From Marinobacter persicus (lineage in GTDB: Bacteria > Pseudomonadota > Gammaproteobacteria > Pseudomonadales > Oleiphilaceae), in the NCBI RefSeq assembly GCF_002934325.1, contig NZ_PTIV01000012.1, positions 19,454-83,453 of the forward strand: 64,000 nucleotides of DNA, given 5' to 3'. The notes under the pieces were generated by a model that worked only from the letters and a program-made list of their open reading frames with translations, was not told where the DNA came from and ran no database searches. Position 1 is the stretch's first letter. The number at the start of each line of letters is the position of its first letter. Shown in pieces: positions 37,280-45,285 of the stretch. Position numbers and translations under genes: made by a program.

Positions 37280-37467
37280 GCCCGGGTGGGGAAACCTTTC
37301 CGGGACCGTCTCCGGCCAGGGAAGGCCGGAGTCGAGCGCACATGGGTGAGGCAAGTGTTTATGAAGCGAAGCTTCATGCGCAGCCGAACGACAGCAATCT
37401 GTGATTGCTGGCCGGACCCGCTTGCGGGTGCTTGTAGCGTGTCCCGGAAAGGTTTCCCCACCCGGGC
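37280..37467. repeat. Inverted repeat B with four inner hairpins, crc-rph spacer
   Basis: Perfect 27-bp arms (37280-37306 and 37441-37467) with the core GGGGAAACCTTTCCGGGAC. Inside are four more hairpins: CTCCGGCC/GGCCGGAG (37310-37331), ATGAAGC/GCTTCAT (37361-37377), CAGCAATC/GATTGCTG (37392-37410) and ACCCGC/GCGGGT (37416-37429). Folding of nearly the whole 188 bp is expected. No open frame of interest lies inside. Confidence 0.85.
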
Positions 37468-37511
37468 TCGCGGGAGTCAACTCCAGAGAAGCTAACTCCC
37501 AAGTCCAGAAA

Positions 37512-38228
37512 TCAGCCCTCCAGAGCTTCCTTCTGCACGGCAAACAAAGTGTCGCTGGCATTGCGAGCCAAAGCCAGCATGGCGTCCAGCTCGTCCTGCT
37601 GGAACGGCGCGCCTTCGGCTGTGCCCTGAATTTCGATGAAGCCGCCTTCGTCGGTCATGATCACGTTCAGGTCGGTATCGGCCTCGGAGTCTTCCGGGTA
37701 GTCCAGATCGGCAACGGGCGTGCCTTTGTAGATACCCACGGAGATGGCCGCGATCATGCGCTTGAGTGGGGATTTCTTCAGGCGGCCTTCGGCCACCAGG
37801 TAGTTCAGGGCGTCCACCAGCGCCACGCAGCCACCGGTGATGGCCGCAGTGCGGGTGCCGCCGTCGGCCTGGATGACATCACAGTCGATGGTGATGGTGT
37901 GCTCGCCCAACGCTTTCATGTCGACAGCGGCGCGCAGGCTGCGGCCGATCAGGCGCTGGATTTCCACGGTGCGGCCGCCCTGTTTGCCACGGGCGGCTTC
38001 TCGGCCCATGCGGCTGCCGGTGGAGCGGGGCAACATGCCGTATTCGGCGGTGATCCAGCCTTTGCCTTCGCCGCGCAGGAACGGGGGAACCTTGTTTTCG
38101 ACGGAGGCGGTGCAGATCACTTTGGTGTCACCGAATTCCACCAGTACCGAGCCTTCGGCGTGGCGGGTGAAGTTGCGGGTAATGCGAACGTCTCTGGGTT
38201 GTTCCGGTGTTCTGCCGCTTGGTCGCAT
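37512..38228 (-). CDS. rph: Ribonuclease PH
   Basis: A 238-aa phosphorolytic 3'-5' exoribonuclease that trims tRNA 3' ends. It starts [20 protein letters not shown], has [74 protein letters not shown] (split by conserved Gly/Asp) and the [18 protein letters not shown] phosphate/metal region. The start at 38228 is the conserved Met. It is divergent from yicC, as in Pseudomonas; a near-palindrome (38320-38339, centre CCTAGG) lies in the gap. Confidence 0.95.
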   Translation of the reverse strand: MRPSGRTPEQPRDVRITRNFTRHAEGSVLVEFGDTKVICTASVENKVPPFLRGEGKGWITAEYGMLPRSTGSRMGREAARGKQGGRTVEIQRLIGRSLRAAVDMKALGEHTITIDCDVIQADGGTRTAAITGGCVALVDALNYLVAEGRLKKSPLKRMIAAISVGIYKGTPVADLDYPEDSEADTDLNVIMTDEGGFIEIQGTAEGAPFQQDELDAMLALARNASDTLFAVQKEALEG

Positions 38229-38399
38229 AAAATATCCTGTCATTGTTCATGGGTGTCCGGCCATGGGGCCGGGCGAATTTTGAAAGCCTGCCAGTATAAC
38301 ACGGAGTAGTGCCGGGGCTGAGCCTGCCTAGGTAGGCTCGCCGCTTTCCGTCCGACCCTGATAGACTGCCGTTAACTAGCCAGAATAAAGGGAGCTTTT

Positions 38400-39266
38400 A
38401 TGATCCGCAGCATGACTGCCTTTGCCCGTAAGGAAGCCCAGGGCGACTGGGGCACCCTGACCTGTGAAATTCGCACAGTGAATCATCGGTACCTGGAGCC
38501 GTCTTTTCGTTTGCCCGAACAGTTGCGGGAGCTGGAAACCGGTTTCCGCGACCGCCTTCGCCAGGGGCTGAAGCGGGGCAAAGTGGACGTCTCCATGCGT
38601 TTTCAGCCGGTGGAGACGGAAGCGCAGAATTTTGAGGTAAACGATGACCTGACCCGGGCGCTGAACGAGGCGGCCAACCATGTGAATCGTATCCTGGATA
38701 ACCCGGCTCATATCAGTGCCCTGGATATTCTGCGTTGGCCCGGCGTGCTGTCGATGCCGGAGCAGGATTTCAGCGCCGCGAAGGAGGCGGCGGGTGAGCT
38801 GTTTGCGGAGACGGTGGATGAGCTGGTATCGGTTCGCGAGCGCGAAGGCGAGCGGTTGCGCCCGCTGTTTGACGACCGGCTGAAGGAAATGTCCGCATTC
38901 GTGGCCGAGGTGCGTGAGCGCATGCCGCAGCTGCTGGAGGCCCAGGCGCAAAACATTCGTGACCGCTTCGCCAAGGCGCAGGTAGAGCTGGAAGAAGACC
39001 GCCTGGCGCAGGAGATGGTGATGCTGGCCCAGAAAAGCGACGTTGCGGAAGAGTTGGATCGGCTGGACGCTCACGTCACCGAAGTGTCTGACACCCTGCA
39101 GCGGGATGAGGCCATCGGGCGGCGGCTGGATTTTCTGATGCAGGAGCTGAACCGCGAGGCCAATACCCTCAGTAGCAAGAGCATTGATGCGGAGGTCACG
39201 CGCACGGCGGTGGATCTCAAGGTGTTGATCGAGCAGATGAGGGAGCAGGTGCAGAATATTGAGTGA
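38400..39266 (+). CDS. yicC: YicC family endoribonuclease
   Basis: A 288-aa protein starting MIRSMTAFARKEAQGDWGTL, with the NHRYLEPSFRLPE segment and the C-terminal DUF1732 end (GRRLDFLMQELNREANTLSSKS, VDLKVLIEQMREQVQNIE). YicC is an RNase that affects small-RNA turnover (family knowledge). In relatives gmk follows directly; here an integrase follows. Integrative elements in other gammaproteobacteria target the yicC 3' end, and the coding end appears intact, so attL probably overlaps it. Confidence 0.93.
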   Translation: MIRSMTAFARKEAQGDWGTLTCEIRTVNHRYLEPSFRLPEQLRELETGFRDRLRQGLKRGKVDVSMRFQPVETEAQNFEVNDDLTRALNEAANHVNRILDNPAHISALDILRWPGVLSMPEQDFSAAKEAAGELFAETVDELVSVREREGERLRPLFDDRLKEMSAFVAEVRERMPQLLEAQAQNIRDRFAKAQVELEEDRLAQEMVMLAQKSDVAEELDRLDAHVTEVSDTLQRDEAIGRRLDFLMQELNREANTLSSKSIDAEVTRTAVDLKVLIEQMREQVQNIE

Positions 39267-39362
39267 TGTTCTTGGGGGTTCGACGTTGTTCTTGATGGCA
39301 TTATAAATCAAATAGTTATGTAATTTTGACGCTCATAATGTTCGTGTAAGTTCTGCCAAGTT

Positions 39363-39381
39363 TGGGTAGTGATGGGTAGTA
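39363..39381 (+). repeat. TGGGTAGT direct repeat near attL
   Basis: The word TGGGTAGT occurs twice, at 39363-39370 and 39374-39381, about 100 bp behind yicC and 70 bp ahead of the integrase start. Short direct repeats in this position are typical integrase arm sites; that role is inferred. Confidence 0.4.
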
Positions 39382-39382
39382 G

Positions 39383-39440
39383 ATTGGGGAGTATTTTCTC
39401 GCTATATTGTATCGGCGAGATTGTACTCCCCAATTTTTTT
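39383..39440 (+). terminator. Nested hairpin with T-run just ahead of the integrase
   Basis: Outer arms ATTGGGGAGTA (39383-39393) and TACTCCCCAAT (39424-39434) are perfect. An inner stem TCTCGC/GCGAGA sits at 39397-39420. A run of T follows (39434-39440). It lies 11 bp before the integrase GTG. It could end yicC transcription or attenuate the integrase gene. Confidence 0.75.
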
Positions 39441-39451
39441 AAGGCAGGAAA

Positions 39452-40693
39452 GTGGGCAAGCTACACGACAAGACCGTCAAGAAACTGATCAAAGAGAAGC
39501 CATCCGTGCGGCATGCCGATGGCAATGGTCTCTACCTCATGACCCCGAAGCGCGGCGATGCCTACTGGATGCTGCGCTATACCACCCCAGCTACCAAGCT
39601 CCGGCGCGAATACACCATCGGCAAGGTGGACGACTGGTCATTGGCCGACGCCCGTGATGAGGCGGCGAAGCTGAGGTTGGCGATCAAGCGTGAGGGTGCT
39701 GACCCGGTTCAGGAGCGGCAGAAGGTCAACCAAAACCCCTTCAAAACGCTCAATGACCTGTACGCGGACTACTACGAGCTTCGCAAACGAGAAATCGCGT
39801 CCCACCATAAAGAGAAGAGCCTGTACGAGCGTGAGGTCGCCTGGCGCATCGGAAAGGTGGAACTTGAAAAGATCCGACCAGTGGATATCAGTGAAATCCT
39901 GCGGGACGTGGCCACTGGCTATGACGACAATAAGCCCCGCCCAACCCTATCAAATGATTTGATGCGCCTGCTGAGGAACCTGTTTGATCATGGCATCAAA
40001 CTGGACGTCACCAGGTTCAATCCAGCCTCGCCATTCCGTCCCAGGGACGCCGGCGGGGAGGAGAAGGCCGCCAACTACCCAATGAATGAAGACGAAGTCA
40101 CCGAGTTCTTCACCAAACTCCGGGTGATTCCGGCGCAGTTCAGCCGTGAAAACTACCTGGCCTGTGCTTTGTTGATTGCGACCTGTACGAGAAAAATGGA
40201 GCTGCTGGCAGCGCCTTGGTCGGAATTCGATCTGGAGAACCGTATCTGGTACCTGCCCGAGGAAAGGACCAAAAAGAGAAGGGCCATCGATATCCCGTTG
40301 GCGGAGCCCGCCGTGGAATGGCTGAATGAGCTGAAGGTACGTTCCTGCGGTAGTGAGTGGGTATTTCCAGCTCGCAGGATCAGTAAAAAAGCACGGACGC
40401 CGTTTGTGTGTGAAAACACGCTGAACCATGCGCTCAAGAAACTCTTTGAGAAAAAGTTCTTTTCGTTCGACAAGCGCCGCGTCCACGATCTGCGTGGCAC
40501 GGCCAGGACGAAGCTGGGCAAGCTTGGTTTTGATGACAATCTGGCTCAGCGCTGCCTGAATCAACTGCCCGGCAACCGGACGGACCGGGTTTATAACAAG
40601 CATGCGTACTTTGAAGAGCGAAGAGCGGCTCACGAGGCGCTCTGCGAGTGGCTGGCGCCCATCGTGAGAGGTGAAGTCAGCTCTGGAGGGTAA
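39452..40693 (+). CDS. int: P4-type tyrosine recombinase/integrase
   Basis: A 413-aa integrase. The N-terminal DUF4102 arm-binding domain (residues ~1-90) includes RHADGNGLYLMTPKRGDAYW and YTIGKVDDWSLADARDEA. The catalytic part has Arg in CTRKMELLAAPWSEF (near residue 250), HDLRGT (near 347) and the nucleophile Tyr within YNKHAYFEERR near residue 392. It starts with GTG after an AAGGCAGGAA ribosome site. It inserts and excises the island at the yicC end. Confidence 0.9.
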   Translation: MGKLHDKTVKKLIKEKPSVRHADGNGLYLMTPKRGDAYWMLRYTTPATKLRREYTIGKVDDWSLADARDEAAKLRLAIKREGADPVQERQKVNQNPFKTLNDLYADYYELRKREIASHHKEKSLYEREVAWRIGKVELEKIRPVDISEILRDVATGYDDNKPRPTLSNDLMRLLRNLFDHGIKLDVTRFNPASPFRPRDAGGEEKAANYPMNEDEVTEFFTKLRVIPAQFSRENYLACALLIATCTRKMELLAAPWSEFDLENRIWYLPEERTKKRRAIDIPLAEPAVEWLNELKVRSCGSEWVFPARRISKKARTPFVCENTLNHALKKLFEKKFFSFDKRRVHDLRGTARTKLGKLGFDDNLAQRCLNQLPGNRTDRVYNKHAYFEERRAAHEALCEWLAPIVRGEVSSGG

Positions 40694-40703
40694 AGGGGCC
40701 AGA

Positions 40704-40946
40704 TCAGGCCCCTTGTTGCTCAATCCAGGCCAACAGATCCGACAGGCGCCAGGCCACTGAGTTGCATCCCAGCTTGAGTCGTGCCGGAGCCACTCGCTTT
40801 CGTTCCAAGGTCCACCACTGCGTCCGGCTGACGGCTGTAATCGCTCGACGGTCCGACTCCCGAACCAGCCGCTCACACTGTCCAGAACGAGCCAGCAGCT
40901 TGGCGCGCACCTCCTCCGAAGGCGGACTGAAGGTCTTGTTACTCAT
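40704..40946 (-). CDS. AlpA-like small HTH regulator
   Basis: An 80-aa protein. Its second half (AITAVSRTQWWTLERKRVAPARLKLGCNSVAWRLSDLLAWIEQ, here given in parts: AITAVSRTQWWTL then VAWRLSDLLAWIEQ) matches the AlpA/phage-excisionase HTH pattern. It overlaps the end of the DUF927 gene by 8 bp. AlpA proteins act as excision or integrase activators in P4-type elements (family knowledge). Convergent with the integrase. Confidence 0.7.
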   Translation of the reverse strand: MSNKTFSPPSEEVRAKLLARSGQCERLVRESDRRAITAVSRTQWWTLERKRVAPARLKLGCNSVAWRLSDLLAWIEQQGA

Positions 40947-42663
40947 TCTCCGTTACCTCCGAATCAACACTGGGATAAGTGGGAAACTGGGAAAGTCCAT
41001 CTCCATCCGGTAGCGCTTCCCAATACGCCTTGATGCGATCAGGCCACAGGGCGAAAAAACGCTCCGATCGATCCCGTAGCTTGATTTTCATGGTGCCACG
41101 GCTCTGTTCATTGGTTTCCAGGAAATCTCTCTGGATCAGCGGCTCAATTTCCCGGGTGTATCGACTTCGAAGGCCAAGCTCCTTGATAAGAGTATTTTTG
41201 GGTATCAGCCACTGCGTCTCACCGGCCACTTTGCGTCGCAGACCAATTGCTCTTCCGTAATCCCCCCGCTCTATGTCAACGAGACGGTGATTCCATTTGT
41301 AAATAGCATCGCGAAGGCGGGCCAACAGGCGGTACTCCTCCGAATTGAAGATGTGACCCCGGCTCCGAAGCCAGGCTCCAACGACTTGGTGTACTGCTCG
41401 AACCGACTCCGCTTCCGTCCAGGGGAGGAGATAGTTCCGACATGCCAGGCATAGTGCAGCGGTGATCAGTGCGAACCGCCTGATCACTCGGACGACTTGC
41501 GAAGCCATATGAGGGGTCTTCCATTGCTCCGTCAACCGGGCAACCTCATTCTGGATGTAGCTGGGTAGGTCATTCACATCTTCTGTAAGACGCTCGAGCC
41601 AGTGCCGGAACAGTGTGCCGTGGTAGTGCCCGGTACGGCTTTTCAACGTGTCCACGAACTCTTGGGCACTGTTGAATCCATGCAACTTGTCAAAGGCTCC
41701 AAACCTCCCAAAAATCGGAATCTCGACAAGTCGGGTTTCTTGGCCGGCTTTAACCGACTTGCCTATTTCCTGAAATACTTCCGATAGCCATACCTCACCG
41801 GTACTTAAAGCCAGAGTTCGCCAGTGCGTTTGTGCAGTAAGGTCCCCTGATATATTCGCACGCAACTTACTGGCACCGGTCATTATATGATACGTCGCTA
41901 CATCGACATCTTCCGGGCGCGCCAGGCCAATTTCATCCAATGCCAGCAACATGTCATTGTGCTCAGCAGCCACGGCTGCCAAGCCATTGGCAGTCGATAC
42001 CCAGTTCCGCACAAACGTTGGTGCACCACACACGCTCGCGGCCGCCTGCAGTAGTGTCGTTTTACCGCTGGAGCTATTGCCGCCGAAGTGAAAAGCCCCA
42101 TTTTCAATCTCCGCATGCTTCAGCAGTGGTGCCGCAAGGGCTACCCCAATGCTGAACATCGCCAGCGGGTTGCCCTCACACAGCTTCCCCACTTGAGCTT
42201 GCCAATCCTGGAGAGAACCGTTTTCCTGAAGTAGAGGGGAGGTTGATAGCTGCCCGACGAAGTAGTGCTGCTCATCCGCCTGACCTGCCGTCCAGCTACT
42301 CGTCGCGAAGATGGGGCCGTGCCAACCTGTACGGTCGACGGTTGTGGCCGGCGGCGCCTTTGCCATTTCCTCAAGCAGGTAGCGTTGTAGTCGTGCCCAA
42401 CTGATATTGCCAGGCTCCAGCGGATAGCCGCTGTCCACGAGCAGCTCCCGTATCTGTCGGGCGTTATCGCCGTTCAGGTTGCGCGCATACACCACCTCGC
42501 GGAGCAGGACGTTGTCCATATTTTTCCACTGCAGCAGCGCACCGTGACCGTGCTTCTTGTTGGAGAGTCGGGTTCTGGCAATAACCTCAATCCATCCACC
42601 AACTCTTTGCCATTCATCAGAGCTGAAGCAGTACAGGCCAGAGTCTCTCAATTGAAATTTCAT
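40939..42663 (-). CDS. DUF927 ATPase of the mobile element (replication/helicase-like)
   Basis: A 574-aa protein. A Walker A GGNSSSGKTTLLQAA lies near residue 196 and Walker B-like MLLALDEIGLARPEDV near 243, within the DUF927 domain found on phages, plasmids and ICEs, probably for replication. The C-terminal ~100 residues may form a winged-helix DNA-binding part. The start at 42663 is chosen because GGAGGGG precedes it; a GTG at 42678 overlapping the upstream stop is the alternative. The gene follows the HTH gene at 42875 in one unit. Confidence 0.75.
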   Translation of the reverse strand: MKFQLRDSGLYCFSSDEWQRVGGWIEVIARTRLSNKKHGHGALLQWKNMDNVLLREVVYARNLNGDNARQIRELLVDSGYPLEPGNISWARLQRYLLEEMAKAPPATTVDRTGWHGPIFATSSWTAGQADEQHYFVGQLSTSPLLQENGSLQDWQAQVGKLCEGNPLAMFSIGVALAAPLLKHAEIENGAFHFGGNSSSGKTTLLQAAASVCGAPTFVRNWVSTANGLAAVAAEHNDMLLALDEIGLARPEDVDVATYHIMTGASKLRANISGDLTAQTHWRTLALSTGEVWLSEVFQEIGKSVKAGQETRLVEIPIFGRFGAFDKLHGFNSAQEFVDTLKSRTGHYHGTLFRHWLERLTEDVNDLPSYIQNEVARLTEQWKTPHMASQVVRVIRRFALITAALCLACRNYLLPWTEAESVRAVHQVVGAWLRSRGHIFNSEEYRLLARLRDAIYKWNHRLVDIERGDYGRAIGLRRKVAGETQWLIPKNTLIKELGLRSRYTREIEPLIQRDFLETNEQSRGTMKIKLRDRSERFFALWPDRIKAYWEALPDGDGLSQFPTYPSVDSEVTENE

Positions 42664-42674
42664 TTGCCCCTCCG

Positions 42675-42875
42675 TCACAACCGATCCAGCCAGTTTCTAA
42701 CATCCTGGATCCGAAACCTGACGGCTCGACCTTGCGGGTTTGGCTTGATGGGGGCGGGGAAGCGACCTGATCGGACGTATCGACGTAGCGTGGCTTGCGA
42801 TAGCTGAGTGACGGCGCACACTTCTTCGTATGTGAGCAAGCGCTCGTTGGTCTCGCTAGAAAACATGTGTTTCAT
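42675..42875 (-). CDS. Small excisionase-like HTH protein
   Basis: A 66-aa MerR/AlpA-type HTH protein: LLTYEEVCAVTQLSQATLRRYV then AVRFRIQDVRNWLDRL. An AGGAGT ribosome site precedes the ATG. It heads the minus-strand HTH-DUF927-AlpA unit and likely regulates it or excision. Upstream are CAGGAGT repeats and a GATTA-TTAG-TAATC dyad that could be its operator. Confidence 0.7.
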   Translation of the reverse strand: MKHMFSSETNERLLTYEEVCAVTQLSQATLRRYVRSGRFPAPIKPNPQGRAVRFRIQDVRNWLDRL

Positions 42876-43612
42876 TATCTACTCCTGGTTCGTTGATTAA
42901 CGGCAGGAGTGATTATTAGTAATCAGGAGTCAGGACCAGAACCGTGAAATTGGCCATTTTGGGCGCAAAGAGAAAAAAATTATAACTAGATGAAATTAAA
43001 GGTTAACTTCTGTCATTAAGGCGATTTTCATGGGAGCCTCATCGGTTTACGAGCAAAATCTGGCGAAATGTAAGCAATCGCTGTTACCCGCCACCATCAC
43101 GGCATCATTTTGTGAAGCGGTAATGCGCATTGACTTTCACATGTGAAAGTCAATGCTGGACGTGATCAAAACAGCCTCTTAAAGAGCCTTTTCGAGGCCC
43201 TGTTATTTTACGGGGCATGTCCATATCACAACGGGGCTCCAAAAGGTCTCTTCCAAGCCCTTTGTAAGTGCCCCGAGGAAGTAGCGGGAATTGTCGTAGC
43301 GACGACAGTCAGTCCGGTTCCATCAAGCCACCGGATACCGGTGTTTTCACTGAGGTGGGAGGCCAGGGTCCCAAATAAATAATGGAGCGCGGATCCTTCA
43401 GCCCATGCGAGCTATTTCATGGCGCGTGGGAGCGCAGCGGCAAAGTCCCAAATCAGGTAGTCACGTGGACAGGAATTGGAAAGGTCCCATGGCTTGGAGG
43501 AAGGAATCTGCCTCCGCCCCCGCCTTTGTGTCCAAAAAGGACAAAAGCACATGGCAGCTCAAAGCACTCGACGGATTACGATTGTTGGCAAATCCATAGC
43601 GAGGAGCCAGCC
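42876..43612. other. Non-coding region with palindromes, candidate oriT/control region
   Basis: The 737-bp stretch has no credible gene. It contains: CAGGAGT (42904, 42924) flanking GATTA-TTAG-TAATC (42911-42924); a perfect 30-bp palindrome (43127-43156); CACCGG-ATA-CCGGTG (43329-43343); and GTCCCAAAT repeated at 43368 and 43445. In SXT-type elements oriT is next to mobI, and a MobI-like gene follows here. Open frames that cross the palindrome lack ribosome sites. Confidence 0.5.
43127..43156. repeat. Perfect 30-bp palindrome
   Basis: GCATTGACTTTCACA followed by its exact complement TGTGAAAGTCAATGC, with no loop. A palindrome this long without mismatches is rare by chance. Candidates are a regulator operator or part of an origin of transfer. 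The TTGACTTTC word could also include a -35 box. Confidence 0.9.
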
Positions 43613-44215
43613 ATGAGCAAACGAATGACTCACCAGGAAATCTGCGAAGAGTGGGAGGCGGTCAGCCGAGCCCAAAATGTGAACCACCAACGTGGTATCA
43701 AAGCCGCCATAACGCAATGCCGTCAGTTTCTGACGGCGATTCACCAGCAAGCGGACGTGGAGCAAGCAAGGTACCGCTATCTGGCGCAGCGGCTCTGTGA
43801 TCACTTCTGGTCCCACAACATGGCTCATCGTACCGACAAGACACCCGGCTATCCCGGGCACTTCGGCTGCCGCGTTCGACTCAGAAAAAGAAAACTGGAA
43901 TTGTCCTGGTACTACAACCGCTTTATCCCGAAGAAGAGTGGCGAGGGCCGATCAGTTTTCAGTGAGTACATCCGCAAAGAAGGTCGGTTCCGCTATCACA
44001 AACCGGCCTTCACGCGGGCACAGGACTGGGAGAAACCGCTCATCATGGAAACTGAGGACGGTTTTGAAATGTTGCGAAGGCTCAATGCCAACCAGGCGGA
44101 GCTTTGTCGAATCGTGCGGAAAAGCGAGCGCCTCCTGAAAAATCTGGAGGAGCACCTCGGTGGACTGAAGGAGGCGACCAGCGGGAGTTCAAGCCCCTCC
44201 AACGAGGAGGGATGA
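43613..44215 (+). CDS. MobI-like mobilisation protein
   Basis: A 200-aa protein resembling the MobI family of SXT/IncA-C elements: a charged N-terminal helix region, then VRLRKRKLELSWYYNRF, a KSG/EYIRKEGRFRYHK segment, an AxDWEKPLIMETEDGFEMLRRL stretch and a helical end. MobI is needed to start transfer at oriT (family knowledge). A GAGGAG ribosome site precedes the ATG at 43613; codons upstream in the same open frame are not used. Similarity was judged by eye. Confidence 0.5.
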   Translation: MSKRMTHQEICEEWEAVSRAQNVNHQRGIKAAITQCRQFLTAIHQQADVEQARYRYLAQRLCDHFWSHNMAHRTDKTPGYPGHFGCRVRLRKRKLELSWYYNRFIPKKSGEGRSVFSEYIRKEGRFRYHKPAFTRAQDWEKPLIMETEDGFEMLRRLNANQAELCRIVRKSERLLKNLEEHLGGLKEATSGSSSPSNEEG

Positions 44216-44464
44216 GGGCTGTTGGCGGTAAAAGGCATGCCGCTCACACCGCAGGTGTTGATTGCGTGGGGCTATTGATGGGATCGCCCAGATTTCAGGT
44301 GGCTATATATGCCGTTCTTTGCTGGTCTATCCGGGTCAAATCGGTTGAATGCAGCGTGGTACCTCTATATATTGATCAGTCAATGTAGTGTAGGGCTGTT
44401 CCGCCCATGAGACCGTGCCGCCTCAGATAAGGTGGCAACACCATCGCCCATAGGAAGCGAAAAC
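44216..44464. other. MobI-to-BREX intergenic region
   Basis: The 249-bp spacer holds the putative BREX promoter and overlapping near-palindrome. I see no gene in it. An AGGAAGC ribosome site for the HTH gene lies at its end. Confidence 0.5.
44345..44373 (+). promoter_or_regulatory. Candidate promoter of the BREX operon
   Basis: TTGAAT (44345-44350), 17-bp spacer, TATATT (44368-44373), 91 bp before the first gene. ATTGATCAGTCAAT (44371-44384), a near-palindrome, overlaps the -10 and could bind a repressor, perhaps the small HTH protein encoded first. Confidence 0.5.
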
Positions 44465-44674
44465 ATGGCCGAGATGGAAGATCGCTGGTTATCCGTAGAC
44501 GAAATTGGCAAGCACCTCGGTGTCAGCAATGACACCGTGTACCGCTGGATCGACAAGCACGCAATGCCCGCCCACCGCATGGGGCGATTTTGGAAGTTCA
44601 AAAAAGTCGAAGTGGATGAGTGGGTCAAGGGCGGTGGAGCCGCTGAGACGAGCAAAGGTGAGCGTTCCGAATGA
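44465..44674 (+). CDS. Small HTH protein heading the BREX operon
   Basis: A 69-aa excisionase/MerR-type HTH protein: WLSVDEIGKHLGVSNDTVYRWID followed by MGRFWKFKKVEVDEWVK. Proteins of this kind head some defence loci. It overlaps brxA by 4 bp, so translation is coupled. No WYL-type BrxR is seen, so this is the likely operon regulator (inference). Start at 44465 from the ribosome site; a longer frame to 44432 is unlikely. Confidence 0.72.
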   Translation: MAEMEDRWLSVDEIGKHLGVSNDTVYRWIDKHAMPAHRMGRFWKFKKVEVDEWVKGGGAAETSKGERSE

Positions 44675-45285
44675 CCCAAGGCCGGTATCGCATCTCCTTC
44701 ACGTCCGGCAGCCTGTATCACCGCGAATCGGTGAAGTTGGCCGAGCTGTACCTGTCGCTCCGTGACTGGGAAGATGTGCGGACTCAAGCTCTACATGACA
44801 ACCTGCTACAGGCCAGAACAGAAAGCACGGCAAAGCGCACCTGTAGAGAGGCGATTGCACGCCTGAAGACGTTGACCGAAAGCGAACTGACTTTCCTGGC
44901 CGAGGCAAACCACCAGGACCAGGCTCACCTTCTGTGGGTTGCCGTGTGCCGCCTGTACCGCTTTATCGCGGACTTTGCGGTGGAAGTGCTACACGAACGG
45001 TTTGTCGCGATGAAGCTGGATCTCAGTTTTGAGGATTTCGATGCCTTCTATAACCGTAAATCGGAATGGCATGACGAACTGGATAATGCCAGCGCCTCAA
45101 CGCGCGATAAATTGCGGCAGGTCCTGTTCAGAATGCTGCGGGAGGCAGGGTTGTTAGCTAAGGACAAAACCATAAACGCAGTTCTGCTCAGCCCCAGGCT
45201 GGTTGAGTTGCTGCGTCAGAACAATCCTGACGAGTTTTTCTACTTCCCAGTCTATGAATCCGATATCAGGGGGATGTCAGCTTGA
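44671..45285 (+). CDS. brxA: BREX protein BrxA (DUF1819)
   Basis: A 204-aa DUF1819 protein, starting RYRISFTSGSLYHRESVKLAELY, with a helical body and an end YFPVYESDIRGMSA typical of BrxA. In type 1 BREX it is a small DNA-binding protein whose need varies (family knowledge). Its stop overlaps the brxB start. Confidence 0.9.
   Translation: MTQGRYRISFTSGSLYHRESVKLAELYLSLRDWEDVRTQALHDNLLQARTESTAKRTCREAIARLKTLTESELTFLAEANHQDQAHLLWVAVCRLYRFIADFAVEVLHERFVAMKLDLSFEDFDAFYNRKSEWHDELDNASASTRDKLRQVLFRMLREAGLLAKDKTINAVLLSPRLVELLRQNNPDEFFYFPVYESDIRGMSA

Larger units (their letters stand above)
37005..37511. other. crc-rph intergenic region without genes
   Basis: The 507-bp stretch contains inverted repeats A and B and between them a ~130-bp A/T-richer spacer. 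Open frames here are mirror effects of the stems and lack ribosome sites. The two genes converge here, so the stems could also stop transcription from both sides, but no T-run follows them. Confidence 0.6.

Noticed and set aside
37005..37511. CRISPR-like array or coding genes in the crc-rph spacer
   Set aside because: Repeats are inverted pairs, not evenly spaced direct repeats, and open frames there mirror the stems.
39267..39451. tRNA gene as integration site
   Set aside because: No cloverleaf or T-loop motif was found near the integrase; the yicC end is the better site.
43143..43382. 79-codon open frame in the mobI upstream region
   Set aside because: It starts inside the 30-bp palindrome with no ribosome site, and its sequence has no recognisable pattern.
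43382..43612. Upstream part of the open frame that contains the MobI-like gene
   Set aside because: Proline-rich and unlike the family; a GAGGAG site and the conserved part begin at 43613.
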